This document shows, piece after piece, positions 7,755 through 16,178 of a DNA stretch of 40,786 nucleotides (the first letter of the stretch is position 1; the number at the start of each line of letters is the position of its first letter). The position numbers were made by a program, and so were the translations under genes. Under the pieces are notes generated by a model that was not told the origin of the DNA, did no database searches, and was given only the letters and a program-made list of their open reading frames with translations. The stretch is from NCBI GenBank assembly GCA_003168075.1, contig PMTL01000089.1, forward strand, positions 26,115-66,900, read 5' to 3'. Source of the DNA: Acidimicrobiaceae bacterium. GTDB taxonomy: Bacteria > Actinomycetota > Acidimicrobiia > Acidimicrobiales > RAAP-2.

Positions 7755-8579
7755 TTAGCGAGTACTGAAGGACGCACTGACGTCTCCCAACATGTCGTTG
7801 TGCACGACAACAACGTCGCCAGAATCTACCCACTGGGTCTGGACCACCGAACCCAAGAGCACGATGTCTCCGGCTAGCACCGGTGTGCCCAGCACGGCGC
7901 AATTGTTCACCAACCACGCGAGGGCGACGAGCGGATGTCCGAGGATGTCCGATCCTCTCCCGTGGCCGACGTCCACGCCGTTAATGGACATCGACGCCGT
8001 GGCGTCTCCCAGTTCGTGCGGATCCCGTGACTCATCCTCAACGCCGAGCACGCAACCGTAGTGAAAAAAATCGTCGGCAACCAGCGTGGGAATATCGAGG
8101 GCGCGGTAGTCGATGTACCGGTCCTGCACCACCTCAATCGCGGCCATGACTGCCGACACCGCGTCAGCGACGTCGCCGGTCGAATACGGCTGACCACCAC
8201 CGGGAAGGTCGTCACCGAGGCGAACGGCTATCTCACACTCGACCCCTAAAACGCACGGAGGCGCGACGGCAAAGCGATGTTGGCCGTGCCACATACTGTG
8301 ACGGAACATGGCACCCGACACGGGAGACTCGACACCAAGAAACTCCTGCATGACCGACGTGGTGCAGCCGATCTTCCAGCCACCGTGTCGACCAAAACCC
8401 GAATGCGAGAGCACGTCACGCGCCACTCGTTGCACGAGGTAGCCGTCTTCGACGGTGCGCGGGCGCACCTGCACCGGAAGAGAACTGAACTGGCGTCCCG
8501 CAAGCCTCGACGCGACCAGTAACTCGGCCGCGAGCAAGGCCAGTTTCTCGGAGTACTCCTCGTGCGACTCCATCGTCAT
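7755..8579 (-). CDS. Second 2-keto-4-pentenoate hydratase-like protein
   Basis: A 274-residue member of the same MhpD-like family as the gene at 6471, but clearly diverged from it. Recognisable segments are GGWKIGCTT near residue 66, LGVECEIAVRLGDDL (metal-site glutamates) near 113, a conserved AAIEVVQDRY near 146, and DIVLLGSVVQTQWV near the C-terminus. ATG 8579 is chosen because GGGGAGGA lies 5-6 nt upstream; a longer frame reaches 8627. It lies 179 bp downstream of the iron-containing dehydrogenase on the same strand. It could hydrate or decarboxylate a 2-keto acid produced by the cluster. Whether it forms a hetero-oligomer with its paralogue, as hydratase/decarboxylase pairs do in meta-cleavage pathways, is speculation. 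Confidence 0.75.
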   Translation of the reverse strand: MTMESHEEYSEKLALLAAELLVASRLAGRQFSSLPVQVRPRTVEDGYLVQRVARDVLSHSGFGRHGGWKIGCTTSVMQEFLGVESPVSGAMFRHSMWHGQHRFAVAPPCVLGVECEIAVRLGDDLPGGGQPYSTGDVADAVSAVMAAIEVVQDRYIDYRALDIPTLVADDFFHYGCVLGVEDESRDPHELGDATASMSINGVDVGHGRGSDILGHPLVALAWLVNNCAVLGTPVLAGDIVLLGSVVQTQWVDSGDVVVVHNDMLGDVSASFSTR

Positions 8580-8758
8580 TACGTCCTCCCCACTACAGGT
8601 AGTGGCCCCCACAGCGCGCCACTTCATTCACACACACGTGCGACGGTCACTTCAAGTTCAACAGAATTCCGCATTTCCACGAAGATTCTTGGCCCCTCGT
8701 CCCAGTAGAACCTCTGACCGTGACGATGAGGCGCCATGTCGTCGCGTCAGCACCGTCG

Positions 8759-10015
8759 TCATGGGGTCGAGTCCGGATCGACCCCGGGAACGTAGTCGAG
8801 TGCTGCGCGTAACACTTCGGTCAGCGCAACGTCATCGACGGGCCTCGGGTTGTTGCTGACGAGCCTCGTGATGCGGCCACCGGCAGCGGCCAGCGAAGGA
8901 AGGTCGTCGTCCTTGACCCCGAGGGACCTCAAGTTCGGCGTAATACCGACCGCGAGCGCCAAATTGGCGAGTATGTCCGGTAGCTCGGAGGCGGCCTCGG
9001 AGTCAGCACGGGCCAGTGATCCAAGAAGCCGTGCTACCTGAGCAGCTTCTGATTGTCGCACTGACAAGTTGAAACGAACCGCCGACGGCAGTAAGACCGC
9101 ATTGCCGAGACCGTGAGCCGTCTTGGTCAATGCCCCGAGCGGATACTGCAGTGCGTGGACAATTGCGGTTCCCGCTGAGGCGAATGCCATACCCGCGAGC
9201 AGGCTCCCGAGGGCCATATCCGTTCGAGCCAGCAAATCTTCGCCCGACCAGACCGCCGTCACGAGACTTCGCCCGATGAGGGTAATGGCCTCCTTCGCGA
9301 GAGCGTCGCTGACCGGGTTCTTGCCGACGAAGGCCTGGTCGAAGTACTTCTGCGTCGCCTTGTCCTCAAAACTGATAGCGGTAAAGGACTCGATGGCGTG
9401 AGTGAGCGCGTCCATACCGGAATACGCGGTCACCCTCGAAGGACACGACAGGGTCAGGGCCGGATCGACCAGCACCGCTCGAGGAAGCAGGACCCGACTT
9501 TGGAATCCCACCTTCGTGTGATGAAGCTCGTCAGTCAACACTGCAATAGGTGTCACTTCAGATCCAGTCCCCGCCGTCGTCGGCAGCGCCACGACGGGTA
9601 AGGCGGTGGCAGGAACACCCTCGGTGGTCCAACTCGAAATTCGACGGGTGTCTCCGAGCCGCGCGGCGACCACCTTGGCCAGATCCAAGTTGCTGCCGCC
9701 GCCAATGCCGACCACCACGGTCGGGGCAAAATCCATCACCCGCGCGACGCATACCTCCGCACCTTCAAAACCGATCTCGGCTTGGCCCTCGTCATAGACG
9801 AGAACTTCCAACCCGGGCAGTGAACGAAGAGCTGTCGCAATTGGCTCAATGACGCCAGCCCTCACCAGATTTGCGTCCGTGCAGATGAGCACCCGATGGC
9901 CAAGATCTGCGACGACTTCCGGCAAGAATCTGCTGCAACCCACGCCGAAGCTCACTCGACCCGCGGTCGAAAAGCTCCACCACGGTGCCTCGCCATCAGG
10001 GGGGGAAGTGCTCAT
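8759..10015 (-). CDS. Iron-containing alcohol dehydrogenase
   Basis: A 418-residue group III (Fe-dependent) alcohol dehydrogenase using NAD(P). GIGGGSNLDLAK at about 104-114 binds the cofactor, PTTAGTGSEVTP at 145-156 is the family signature, and the metal ligands are Asp202 and His206 (MDALTHAIES), His287 (VHALQYPLG) and His301 (TAHGLGNA). The length and an insertion with GKNPVSD near 231 resemble the hydroxyacid-oxoacid transhydrogenase branch more than the 350-residue maleylacetate reductases. GAGGTGATCAG before ATG 10015 is a good ribosome binding site. The gap to the Ldh2-type gene is 16 bp, so they are co-transcribed. Likely reduces or oxidises a short hydroxyacid or aldehyde released in the pathway, such as lactaldehyde or glycolaldehyde; substrate is inferred. 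Confidence 0.85.
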   Translation of the reverse strand: MSTSPPDGEAPWWSFSTAGRVSFGVGCSRFLPEVVADLGHRVLICTDANLVRAGVIEPIATALRSLPGLEVLVYDEGQAEIGFEGAEVCVARVMDFAPTVVVGIGGGSNLDLAKVVAARLGDTRRISSWTTEGVPATALPVVALPTTAGTGSEVTPIAVLTDELHHTKVGFQSRVLLPRAVLVDPALTLSCPSRVTAYSGMDALTHAIESFTAISFEDKATQKYFDQAFVGKNPVSDALAKEAITLIGRSLVTAVWSGEDLLARTDMALGSLLAGMAFASAGTAIVHALQYPLGALTKTAHGLGNAVLLPSAVRFNLSVRQSEAAQVARLLGSLARADSEAASELPDILANLALAVGITPNLRSLGVKDDDLPSLAAAGGRITRLVSNNPRPVDDVALTEVLRAALDYVPGVDPDSTP

Positions 10016-10031
10016 CTGATCACCTCATCTC

Positions 10032-11126
10032 TCACGATCCGGGGCTCTGGTCCCGAACGACAAAGCTGCCGAGGGGATCGAGATTCATGCCGCTCGCGTC
10101 CACGCCACCCGCCAAGTCGACGGCGGCCTCCCAACTGGTGAGAGCCACCTCGACTCCCGACGTTGTGCGTCTCGCCCGCTCGCTCGCGGCGCGCTCCCCC
10201 GGGATCCTCACGCCCGCCGAGCCGGCTACCGCCGGCGTCGAGCGAACGTCGTTCAAATACTTCGATACCTCGTCGCTACGCGGCACTCCCGTGACGACGG
10301 TCTGATCGATGCAGACGAACACGTCGCCCTTGTTACAGACCTCCTCGGCGTCCAGGGTGCCGTGAACGTCTCTTCCGAGGGCCGAATTCGTCAATGACCC
10401 CACCAAGACCTCGAATGCAAGGCCGAGCGCGAATCCCTTCGGACCACCAAATGGGGAGATCGACCCACCGAGTGCCGCTTGCGGGTCAGTGGTGGGCTCA
10501 CCTTCGCCGTCGACGGCCCACCCCGGTTCCAGGGACCGTCCGATCTGTGAATAGTGGATGATCTTGCCCATCGAAATCTGACCGGTCGCCATGTCCAACA
10601 CGAACGGTGAAGGGTCGGCGGGCACCGCTATCGCCAATGGGTTCGTGCCGACCATTGCGTCTCGACCACCCCACGGGTGCACCAGCGCCTCGCTGGTCGT
10701 GAGCGCGATGCATATTAAGCCCTTCGCGGCCACGTTCTCCACGTAGGGCGCGAGAATACCCAAATGGTTCGAGTTGGAAATAGCGATCAAGGCAATCCCG
10801 GTCGTTTGTGCGCGAGTGGCGCCAATCTCCAGTGCCTGTTGCGCCACCACGGGCCCGAAACCACGCGCACCGTCGACTGACAAGACCGAGTCGCGTCGCC
10901 AGTTCATCGTCGCAACGGCGTCGGGCACGAGAAGTCCGGCCTGGATGCGAGCGACGAGCATCGGAAGGCGAGCGATGCCGTGCGAACTCTGTCCGCGCAA
11001 ATCTGCCTCGACCAACCAGCTCGCCTGAACGACTGCCGGCTCCCGAGAGGCACCGTGTCGTTGCAGTACCGCCGCGATCACGTCGCGCTCTTGGTCCGCA
11101 TCCACCAGGACCGTTGGCTCCGTCAT
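10032..11126 (-). CDS. Ldh2/malate-dehydrogenase family oxidoreductase
   Basis: A 364-residue protein of the NAD(P)-dependent Ldh2 family (malate/L-sulfolactate/ureidoglycolate/2,3-diketogulonate reductases), a fold unrelated to classical lactate dehydrogenase. ADLRGQSSHG with His49 and the conserved SNSNHLG with His121 are the hallmark active-site elements; GTNPLAIAVP near 176 and ISPFGGPKGFALGLAFE near 240 complete the pattern. GGGGGGTGACGG precedes ATG 11126. It is placed between IlvD/Edd and the iron-dependent dehydrogenase in one leftward unit. In sugar-acid clusters such enzymes oxidise or reduce keto-aldonates. The exact substrate cannot be read from the sequence. Confidence 0.85.
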   Translation of the reverse strand: MTEPTVLVDADQERDVIAAVLQRHGASREPAVVQASWLVEADLRGQSSHGIARLPMLVARIQAGLLVPDAVATMNWRRDSVLSVDGARGFGPVVAQQALEIGATRAQTTGIALIAISNSNHLGILAPYVENVAAKGLICIALTTSEALVHPWGGRDAMVGTNPLAIAVPADPSPFVLDMATGQISMGKIIHYSQIGRSLEPGWAVDGEGEPTTDPQAALGGSISPFGGPKGFALGLAFEVLVGSLTNSALGRDVHGTLDAEEVCNKGDVFVCIDQTVVTGVPRSDEVSKYLNDVRSTPAVAGSAGVRIPGERAASERARRTTSGVEVALTSWEAAVDLAGGVDASGMNLDPLGSFVVRDQSPGS

Positions 11127-11272
11127 CCGTCACCCCCCGTGGCCATCGTCATAACTCGCGCCGTCTCACCCGAAAAAAATCGCGATGGCGCCGCCCGTCT
11201 CCACGGTAAACCCCGCACGCGCGTGCTGGGCCCTGCTTCACGAGTGCCGTCGGTGCGCACGATTCTCGACCC

Positions 11273-13027
11273 CTACGACATCGCGTCGAGGGGCGTATCA
11301 GCTTCGCCATGTGAATGCGAGTTCTCCACCTCATCGTCCCGAGAATCCAGGCCCGCCAACACTGCTCCGTGCGACGCAGAGCCGACGAGTAGTGCGTAGT
11401 GCGCCAGTGCGCCAGTTCGCACGTATGGTTCGTGCGTCGTCGACGGACGGCTCTCGAGGTCCACGCCGACGACATTGATACTCCTCCCGGGAACATCGAT
11501 CTCAATCATGTCGCCCTCGCGAAGCTTGCCGATCGGACCGCCGACGGCCGCTTCGGGGCATACGTGACCCACCATCAATCCCCTCGTCGCACCCGAGAAT
11601 CTGCCGTCGGTCACCAGCGCGACGCTGTCACCGAGTCCCTCGCCCATGATTGCCGAGGTCACTTGCAACATCTCGCGCATTCCGGGACCGCCCCGGGGCC
11701 CCTCGTGTCGAACGACTACCACGTCGCCGGGCACGATTCGCCGATTGAGGACCGCACTGATGGCGTCCTCTTCACACTCAAAGATCCGAGCGGGACCGCT
11801 GTGGGCCACCAGTCCGTGGTGGGCGATCTTGGTCACCGAGCCCTCGGGCGCCAGGTTGCCCCACAGCACCGCCAGACTTCCGCCGGTGGAGAATGGCACG
11901 GCAATCGTGGAGACAACACGTTGGTCGGGTCGCTCGACGGCCGATTGACAGGCTTCGGCCAACGACTGGCCCGTGATAGTGAGGGCCGAGCCGTCCATAT
12001 GGCCACTCTCAATGAGACGCCGCAGAACGATGGCCGTCCCACCAGCCTCGTGCAGGGCGTTTGCGGCGTACCTCCCACTGGGCTTGAGATCGCAGATGAG
12101 CGGAGTCCGTCGTGAGATGGCGTCGAAATCCGAGAGCGAGAAGTCGATGCGCGCCTCGTGCGCCATAGCCAAGAGATGCAGCACCGCATTGGTCGAACCA
12201 CCCGAGGCCGCCACCGCCGCGGTGGCATTCTCGAAGGCGGGTCGGGTCAGGATCTTGCTCGGTCGCCTGTCGGCCGCGAGCGCGTCCAACGCGATCGAAC
12301 CCAGTTCCTGGGACAACGTGACTTTAGTGGGATCCATTGCGGGAACGCTGTTGAAGCCGACGGGCGAAAGACCAATAGCCTCGAGCACCATCGACATGGT
12401 GTTGGCGGTGTACTGACCCCCGCACGCACCCGCTCCCGGGCACGCGACCTCTTCGAGCAACTCCAATTCCTCCAGGGTCATGGTCCCACCGGCCACTTTT
12501 CCCACGGCTTCGTAGATGTCCCCGGAAGCGACGTCGTTACCCCGAAAGCAACCGGGAAGTACTGTTCCGCTGTAGGCGAGTACGGCCGGGCGATCCAGGC
12601 GGGCGACCGCCATTGCCGCTGCGGGACTGGTTTTGTCACAGCCGGTGATACATATCATCGCGTCGAAATAGTGCCCGCGCGCCACGAGCTCAATGGAGTC
12701 AGCAATCACCTCGCGACTGATCAGCGAGGCACGCATTCCCGCAGTCCCCATGACGATGCCATCGGCGATAGCGATGGTCCCGAATTCCATGGGCGTGCCG
12801 CCGCTGCGCGAGACACCTTTCTTGGCCGCCGCCGCGAGATCACGATGATTCAAATTACAGGGAGACGTATCCGTCCAACAATGCGCGACACCAATAATCG
12901 GGCGGTTGAGGTCCTCTTGGGAGTAGCCGATATTACGAAGATACGACCGAGCGGGCGCCCGCTCCATGCCTTCAAGAAGTGTCCGACTGACCCGCCGTGC
13001 GTGTTCCGGATCCGCATTCTCCGCCAC
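11273..13027 (-). CDS. IlvD/Edd family dehydratase (dihydroxy-acid or sugar-acid)
   Basis: A 584-residue Fe-S dehydratase. The three cluster cysteines are Cys57 ([10 protein letters not shown]), Cys130 ([10 protein letters not shown]) and Cys202 ([14 protein letters not shown]), as in the [2Fe-2S] members; [12 protein letters not shown] and [11 protein letters not shown] near 265 are family signatures. GTG start at 13027 with GGGGG 4-5 nt upstream. The sequence strongly resembles IlvD, which makes branched-chain keto acids, and it carries IlvD-like CNxN/H and CGG motifs. Its position between a PfkB-type kinase and an Ldh2 oxidoreductase makes a role as aldonate dehydratase (gluconate, galactonate, pentonate) more plausible, yielding 2-keto-3-deoxy acids. 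No other ilv gene is nearby. Family certain, substrate open. Confidence 0.85.
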   Translation of the reverse strand: MAENADPEHARRVSRTLLEGMERAPARSYLRNIGYSQEDLNRPIIGVAHCWTDTSPCNLNHRDLAAAAKKGVSRSGGTPMEFGTIAIADGIVMGTAGMRASLISREVIADSIELVARGHYFDAMICITGCDKTSPAAAMAVARLDRPAVLAYSGTVLPGCFRGNDVASGDIYEAVGKVAGGTMTLEELELLEEVACPGAGACGGQYTANTMSMVLEAIGLSPVGFNSVPAMDPTKVTLSQELGSIALDALAADRRPSKILTRPAFENATAAVAASGGSTNAVLHLLAMAHEARIDFSLSDFDAISRRTPLICDLKPSGRYAANALHEAGGTAIVLRRLIESGHMDGSALTITGQSLAEACQSAVERPDQRVVSTIAVPFSTGGSLAVLWGNLAPEGSVTKIAHHGLVAHSGPARIFECEEDAISAVLNRRIVPGDVVVVRHEGPRGGPGMREMLQVTSAIMGEGLGDSVALVTDGRFSGATRGLMVGHVCPEAAVGGPIGKLREGDMIEIDVPGRSINVVGVDLESRPSTTHEPYVRTGALAHYALLVGSASHGAVLAGLDSRDDEVENSHSHGEADTPLDAMS

Positions 13028-13261
13028 AATGCCCCCAATTCAGACCAAAAAATTCCATTAAAAGAAAAAACTATTCCGCTCATCCATAGTCATTTTCATT
13101 TTTTTTCGACCCTACCACCCACGTCGCGTATCCGCAAGCAGACACCCGACCCGTACGGATCGATCGACCATGCAACGGACCCGGAGCATCACGTGAATCA
13201 CTATTCGTATCGGCATCGATCACGACCTGGCGGCAATTTCACGTGGCCGGCAACACCAACG
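13028..13261. other. Intergenic region upstream of the IlvD/Edd gene
   Basis: No gene seen. The first 80 bp are AT-rich and include a degenerate copy (13052-13068, ATTCC-N7-GAAAA) of the cluster palindrome, matching 8 of 10 core positions but in an A-rich context, so weak. The rest holds no repeat or terminator that I can support. Confidence 0.35.
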
Positions 13262-14203
13262 TCAGCGAAGAGTGGTGCCTGATTCGCGAGACAGTAATTC
13301 GAGGTCGTCGCGTCGTGGCAAGCATTCCCAATCTCCGAAACGGCTCGCGGCGAAGGCACCAGTGACGCAACCCATTTTCAAGCGACCCGCGGAATCCTCT
13401 CCGTCGAGGGCGGCCACTAAATACCCCGCGACGAAGGCGTCGCCCGCACCGACGGGATCGACGGCACGAACACTGACGGCGGGTTCGTCGAGAATCCCCG
13501 AGGACGTGATCGACGTCGCGCCTCGTAATCCTCGTTTGATGACGACTTCGCGTCGTCCGTCGTCAGCCAGTGCCGTGACATCTCTCATTTCGTCATTTCC
13601 CAAGACAAAGAGCTCATCCTCACCTGCGAAGATGATGTCTGCGAGATGAGCCAGGGGTCGAATCACGGACGCGGCCTCTTCCTCGGACCACAGGCGCGAA
13701 CGGAAGTTGAAATCTAGCGAGACGATGACGCCCGACGCCCGAGCGATCTGCACTGCGTGATGAACCGCAGACCTCGCGGTGTCGCTGAGCGCCAAAGTGA
13801 TTCCCGTGACGTGCAAGATGCGCGACGACTCAATGAGTTTCGCATCCAGATCTTCGGGACAGAGCGCGGAGCCGGCGTAGCCGCTGCGGTAGTAGCTGAC
13901 ACGCACCATGTTCTCGGCACTTCTTTCCTTGAACATCAGGGCCGTTTGTCGCGTCTCGTCAACGACAGAACTCGCTACGTCAACTCCCTCGGCTCGGAGA
14001 GTCTTGAGAATCAATTGACCAAACTCGTCGTCGCCAATCCGTCCTATCCAGGAGCTGCTTCGTCCCAACCGGCAAAATCCGATGCCAACATTGGATTCGG
14101 CTCCGGCAATAGAGACTTCGAGATTTCTCATGTCGCGAAGTCGTCCAACGAACGGTGTCGAAAAAAGTGCAGTGGTCTCACCGATTGTCACTAGGTCACT
14201 CAA
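13262..14203 (-). CDS. PfkB-family carbohydrate kinase, KDG-kinase-like
   Basis: A 313-residue ribokinase-fold kinase. The N-terminal GAESNVGIGFCRLG (substrate-binding and PfkB signature 1) and the C-terminal AVDPVGAGDAFVAGYL (signature 2, catalytic Asp near residue 255) are clear, and SLDFNFRSRLW resembles the 2-keto-3-deoxygluconate kinase motif with DxNxR. I place the start at TTG 14203 because AAAGGAA lies 7 nt upstream; an in-frame GTG at 14224 would precede that ribosome binding site. ATP-dependent phosphorylation of KDG, the mannonate dehydratase product, fits the context; fructokinase-like specificity is the alternative. The corresponding KDPG aldolase is not in the window. Confidence 0.8.
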   Translation of the reverse strand: MSDLVTIGETTALFSTPFVGRLRDMRNLEVSIAGAESNVGIGFCRLGRSSSWIGRIGDDEFGQLILKTLRAEGVDVASSVVDETRQTALMFKERSAENMVRVSYYRSGYAGSALCPEDLDAKLIESSRILHVTGITLALSDTARSAVHHAVQIARASGVIVSLDFNFRSRLWSEEEAASVIRPLAHLADIIFAGEDELFVLGNDEMRDVTALADDGRREVVIKRGLRGATSITSSGILDEPAVSVRAVDPVGAGDAFVAGYLVAALDGEDSAGRLKMGCVTGAFAASRFGDWECLPRRDDLELLSRESGTTLR

Positions 14204-14546
14204 GGTGCTTTTCCTTTCAGGCACAAATTCCGAAGCGAACTACATTTTGCCCGCGCCGTCGACCAAATATTGCCACTCAGTCGCTCGACGCCCTGGTGGG
14301 TACCCACTCGAGCCACTGCTGGTGACGGTCTATCACCTCCCTCAGTGTCTCGAGCGAAGATCGATGTCCCTGTCGGCGGTTCGACAGCGAATCGTCACGC
14401 CCTTATTGAATTGCTGAAACGCCATCCGCGTCGAAGAGCGAGGCCGACGACCACGGGACTACGGAGGGCTACTCGCTCCGACCCGTCACGACACGCAGAG
14501 GGGAGTTGAAGTAACTCTCAGCACTGGAGACAGTGATTTTCTCTCG
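14204..14546. other. Intergenic region between the cytochrome b and PfkB genes
   Basis: No gene supported: overlapping short frames on both strands lack motifs and ribosome binding sites. The AAAGGAA ribosome binding site of the kinase lies at its left edge. GAGTT and AACTC arms at 14503-14517 form a small hairpin just past the end of the leftward cytochrome b gene, a weak terminator candidate without a T run. Nothing else recognised. Confidence 0.45.
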
Positions 14547-15179
14547 CTACTTGGCCGGCAACTCCTCGTCGGCCCACTCCCGGGCGTTCTTCTCGGCCCA
14601 CTCCTCGCTCACTTTGCCGTTCAGCATCGACACCATTGCGTCTCGGTGCGACAGGGCCATCACGACATGCCCGGCCACGATGATGAAGAACGCGAAGGCG
14701 AAGAAGTCGTGCGTCACTGTCGCTCCCTCGCGCCAGGACACCGGGAAGAAGCGGAACCACTGCAGGATGTAGCCCGTCGCCCACATGATGATGATGCCCG
14801 CGCCGACGAAGAGGGCATTGGCCTTCTGGCCAGGGTTGAACTTGTCGAAGTTGATCCTCTCGCGGCCAAAGGTCCGCAGCCAGCGCAACTCGGATCTGGT
14901 CCAGTAGCTACAGCGATGCAGATCCTGTCGCATCCGATGGCCCCACGGACCTAACAACGACACCAGGATCGGCAGCGGGACAAAAATTCCCGACCAGAGG
15001 TGAATCTCTTGGATCACGTGGCGCGGGAAGAGCACTCCGAAGAACGAACCGAAGTAGAGGGGTATTCCGGTGAACATCAACACACCGAACATGAGTGCAT
15101 TTATCCAATGGACGAAGCGCTGCACCGCGTCGAATCGCAGCAAACGAACCACCGGCGCGGTAGCAATGCGTGTACTCAC
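14547..15179 (-). CDS. Cytochrome b/b6-type membrane subunit (cytb561/FDH-gamma family)
   Basis: A 210-residue integral membrane protein with about four hydrophobic helices: FVHWINALMFGVLMFTGIPL near residues 22-41, a second around IQEIHLWSGIFVPLPILVSLLG, a third NALFVGAGIIIMWATGYI, and a fourth HDFFAFAFFIIVAGHVVMAL. Histidines in helices 1, 2 and 4 are likely haem ligands, as in formate dehydrogenase gamma and thiosulfate reductase cytochrome b. Starts with GTG 15179, overlapping the stop of the molybdoenzyme gene (GTGA), so translation is coupled. It is the predicted membrane electron donor or acceptor for the exported molybdopterin enzyme. Confidence 0.8.
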   Translation of the reverse strand: MSTRIATAPVVRLLRFDAVQRFVHWINALMFGVLMFTGIPLYFGSFFGVLFPRHVIQEIHLWSGIFVPLPILVSLLGPWGHRMRQDLHRCSYWTRSELRWLRTFGRERINFDKFNPGQKANALFVGAGIIIMWATGYILQWFRFFPVSWREGATVTHDFFAFAFFIIVAGHVVMALSHRDAMVSMLNGKVSEEWAEKNAREWADEELPAK

Positions 15180-15889
15180 GACAAGTTCGGACTCGGATTG
15201 GTGAGGCCGGTCGATCCGTCGAGCCACCCGTTCACCGGATAGCCATTCTGCTCCCAGTAACCCACCAGTTGCTCATCCATGACGCGAATGCCCGAGAGCC
15301 ACTTGAGTGACTTGTAGCCGTACATCTCGGGGACCACGAGACGCACCGGACCACCGTGCTCTCGTGACACCGTCGCGCCGTACATCTCGTAGGCGACGAT
15401 GACGTCAGCTAGATGGGCCTGATCGATCGACAGACTCTCAGTATCGGCACCGTCGTACGAGTCAAAGCTCACCGCCACTGCGCCGCTGTGCGCTCCAACC
15501 ATCTGCAAAATGTGGCTCAGCGGCACACCTTTCCAATGGACGTTGGGCACGCGCCAGCCGGTGACGCACTGAAAGGCCTTCACAATTTCAATCGACGGCA
15601 GCGCCTGAAGATCGGCGTAGGACAGTGTCATTGGTTGGTCGACGAGACCGCTGACCTTCAGTCGATACTTCGTCGTGCTGATCGACGGATAGGTACCGGT
15701 AATCGAATAGATACGAAAGTGATCCCCGCCGGGAAGAAGTGAGGCGAGGCCCGATCCCAATTTGTTGCCCACAAAATTCTGTACGCTCGCGCCAAACGCC
15801 ACGCCCGCCGCTCCTAAGGCGAGAAGTCCTAGAAACATTCGTCGCCCGACGGGAGTCTTGGTGCCATTCACCGCGAACTCATCGACCAT
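15176..15889 (-). CDS. Tat-exported molybdopterin-dependent oxidoreductase (sulfite oxidase/MsrP fold)
   Basis: A 237-residue protein with a twin-arginine signal (GRRMFLGLLALGAAGVAFGAS, Arg16-Arg17) followed by the oxidoreductase molybdopterin-binding domain. KAFQCVTGW at 105-112 supplies the Mo-ligand Cys108, and REHGGPVRLVVPEMYGYKSLKWL is the conserved C-terminal motif. ATG 15889 is chosen because GGAGG lies 5 nt upstream; the frame extends further but without support. The size, signal and coupled cytochrome b gene resemble the periplasmic MsrP (YedY) and its haem partner, which repair oxidised methionine, but the cytochrome here looks more like a cytb561 than MsrQ, so another S- or N-oxide substrate is possible. 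A tatA gene lies 9 kb to the right. Confidence 0.85.
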   Translation of the reverse strand: MVDEFAVNGTKTPVGRRMFLGLLALGAAGVAFGASVQNFVGNKLGSGLASLLPGGDHFRIYSITGTYPSISTTKYRLKVSGLVDQPMTLSYADLQALPSIEIVKAFQCVTGWRVPNVHWKGVPLSHILQMVGAHSGAVAVSFDSYDGADTESLSIDQAHLADVIVAYEMYGATVSREHGGPVRLVVPEMYGYKSLKWLSGIRVMDEQLVGYWEQNGYPVNGWLDGSTGLTNPSPNLS

Positions 15890-16178
15890 GGGACCTCCAG
15901 TTCCTTGACAAATTGTCCTCGCAGAATCGCTGGCGTTACAACAATCTTGGGATTTTTTTCCCCGATCCCCCCACGTTACGGGGGCGCTCTCAAATCTGAA
16001 CAAAATCGAGGTCAATCGATTCGCCCTCACTTCACGCATCACCGCGCGCACGTGGACCCGCCACCGCGAGAATCAACGACCCTGCGCGAATCACGGCGAG
16101 ACTGCGTGCAGTGGTCAGTATCCTCATAGTACTATTTCAAGTAGTACTATGAGGATACTGATCAGCAAAGGGACATCC
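15890..16178. other. Divergent intergenic region with large palindrome
   Basis: Separates the leftward molybdoenzyme operon from the rightward DUF4232 gene. Apart from the palindrome at 16115-16161 it shows a short T-run and C-run around 15955-15972 and no gene. Both transcription units probably start here. Confidence 0.6.
16115..16161. promoter_or_regulatory. 47-bp near-perfect palindrome, divergent operator candidate
   Basis: Two perfect 20-bp arms flank the 7-nt spacer TTTCAAG. Each arm ends next to the spacer in TAGTACTA, itself a palindrome, so the element contains two tandem small dyads inside one large dyad. TACTAT, a -10-like hexamer, appears on both strands. The right arm ends 17 nt before the GTG of the DUF4232 gene; the molybdoenzyme start is about 225 bp to the left. 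In RNA it would form a very stable hairpin, but no T tract follows in either direction, so I favour an operator covering divergent promoters, or an RNA element in the leader. Confidence 0.6.

Noticed and set aside
12158-13282. 374-codon plus-strand frame over the IlvD/Edd gene
   Set aside because: Shadow of the dehydratase gene, with low-complexity Arg/His-rich translation and no ribosome binding site.
16115-16161. Reading the large palindrome as an intrinsic terminator
   Set aside because: No T tract follows in either direction, and it lies upstream of, not downstream of, both flanking genes.
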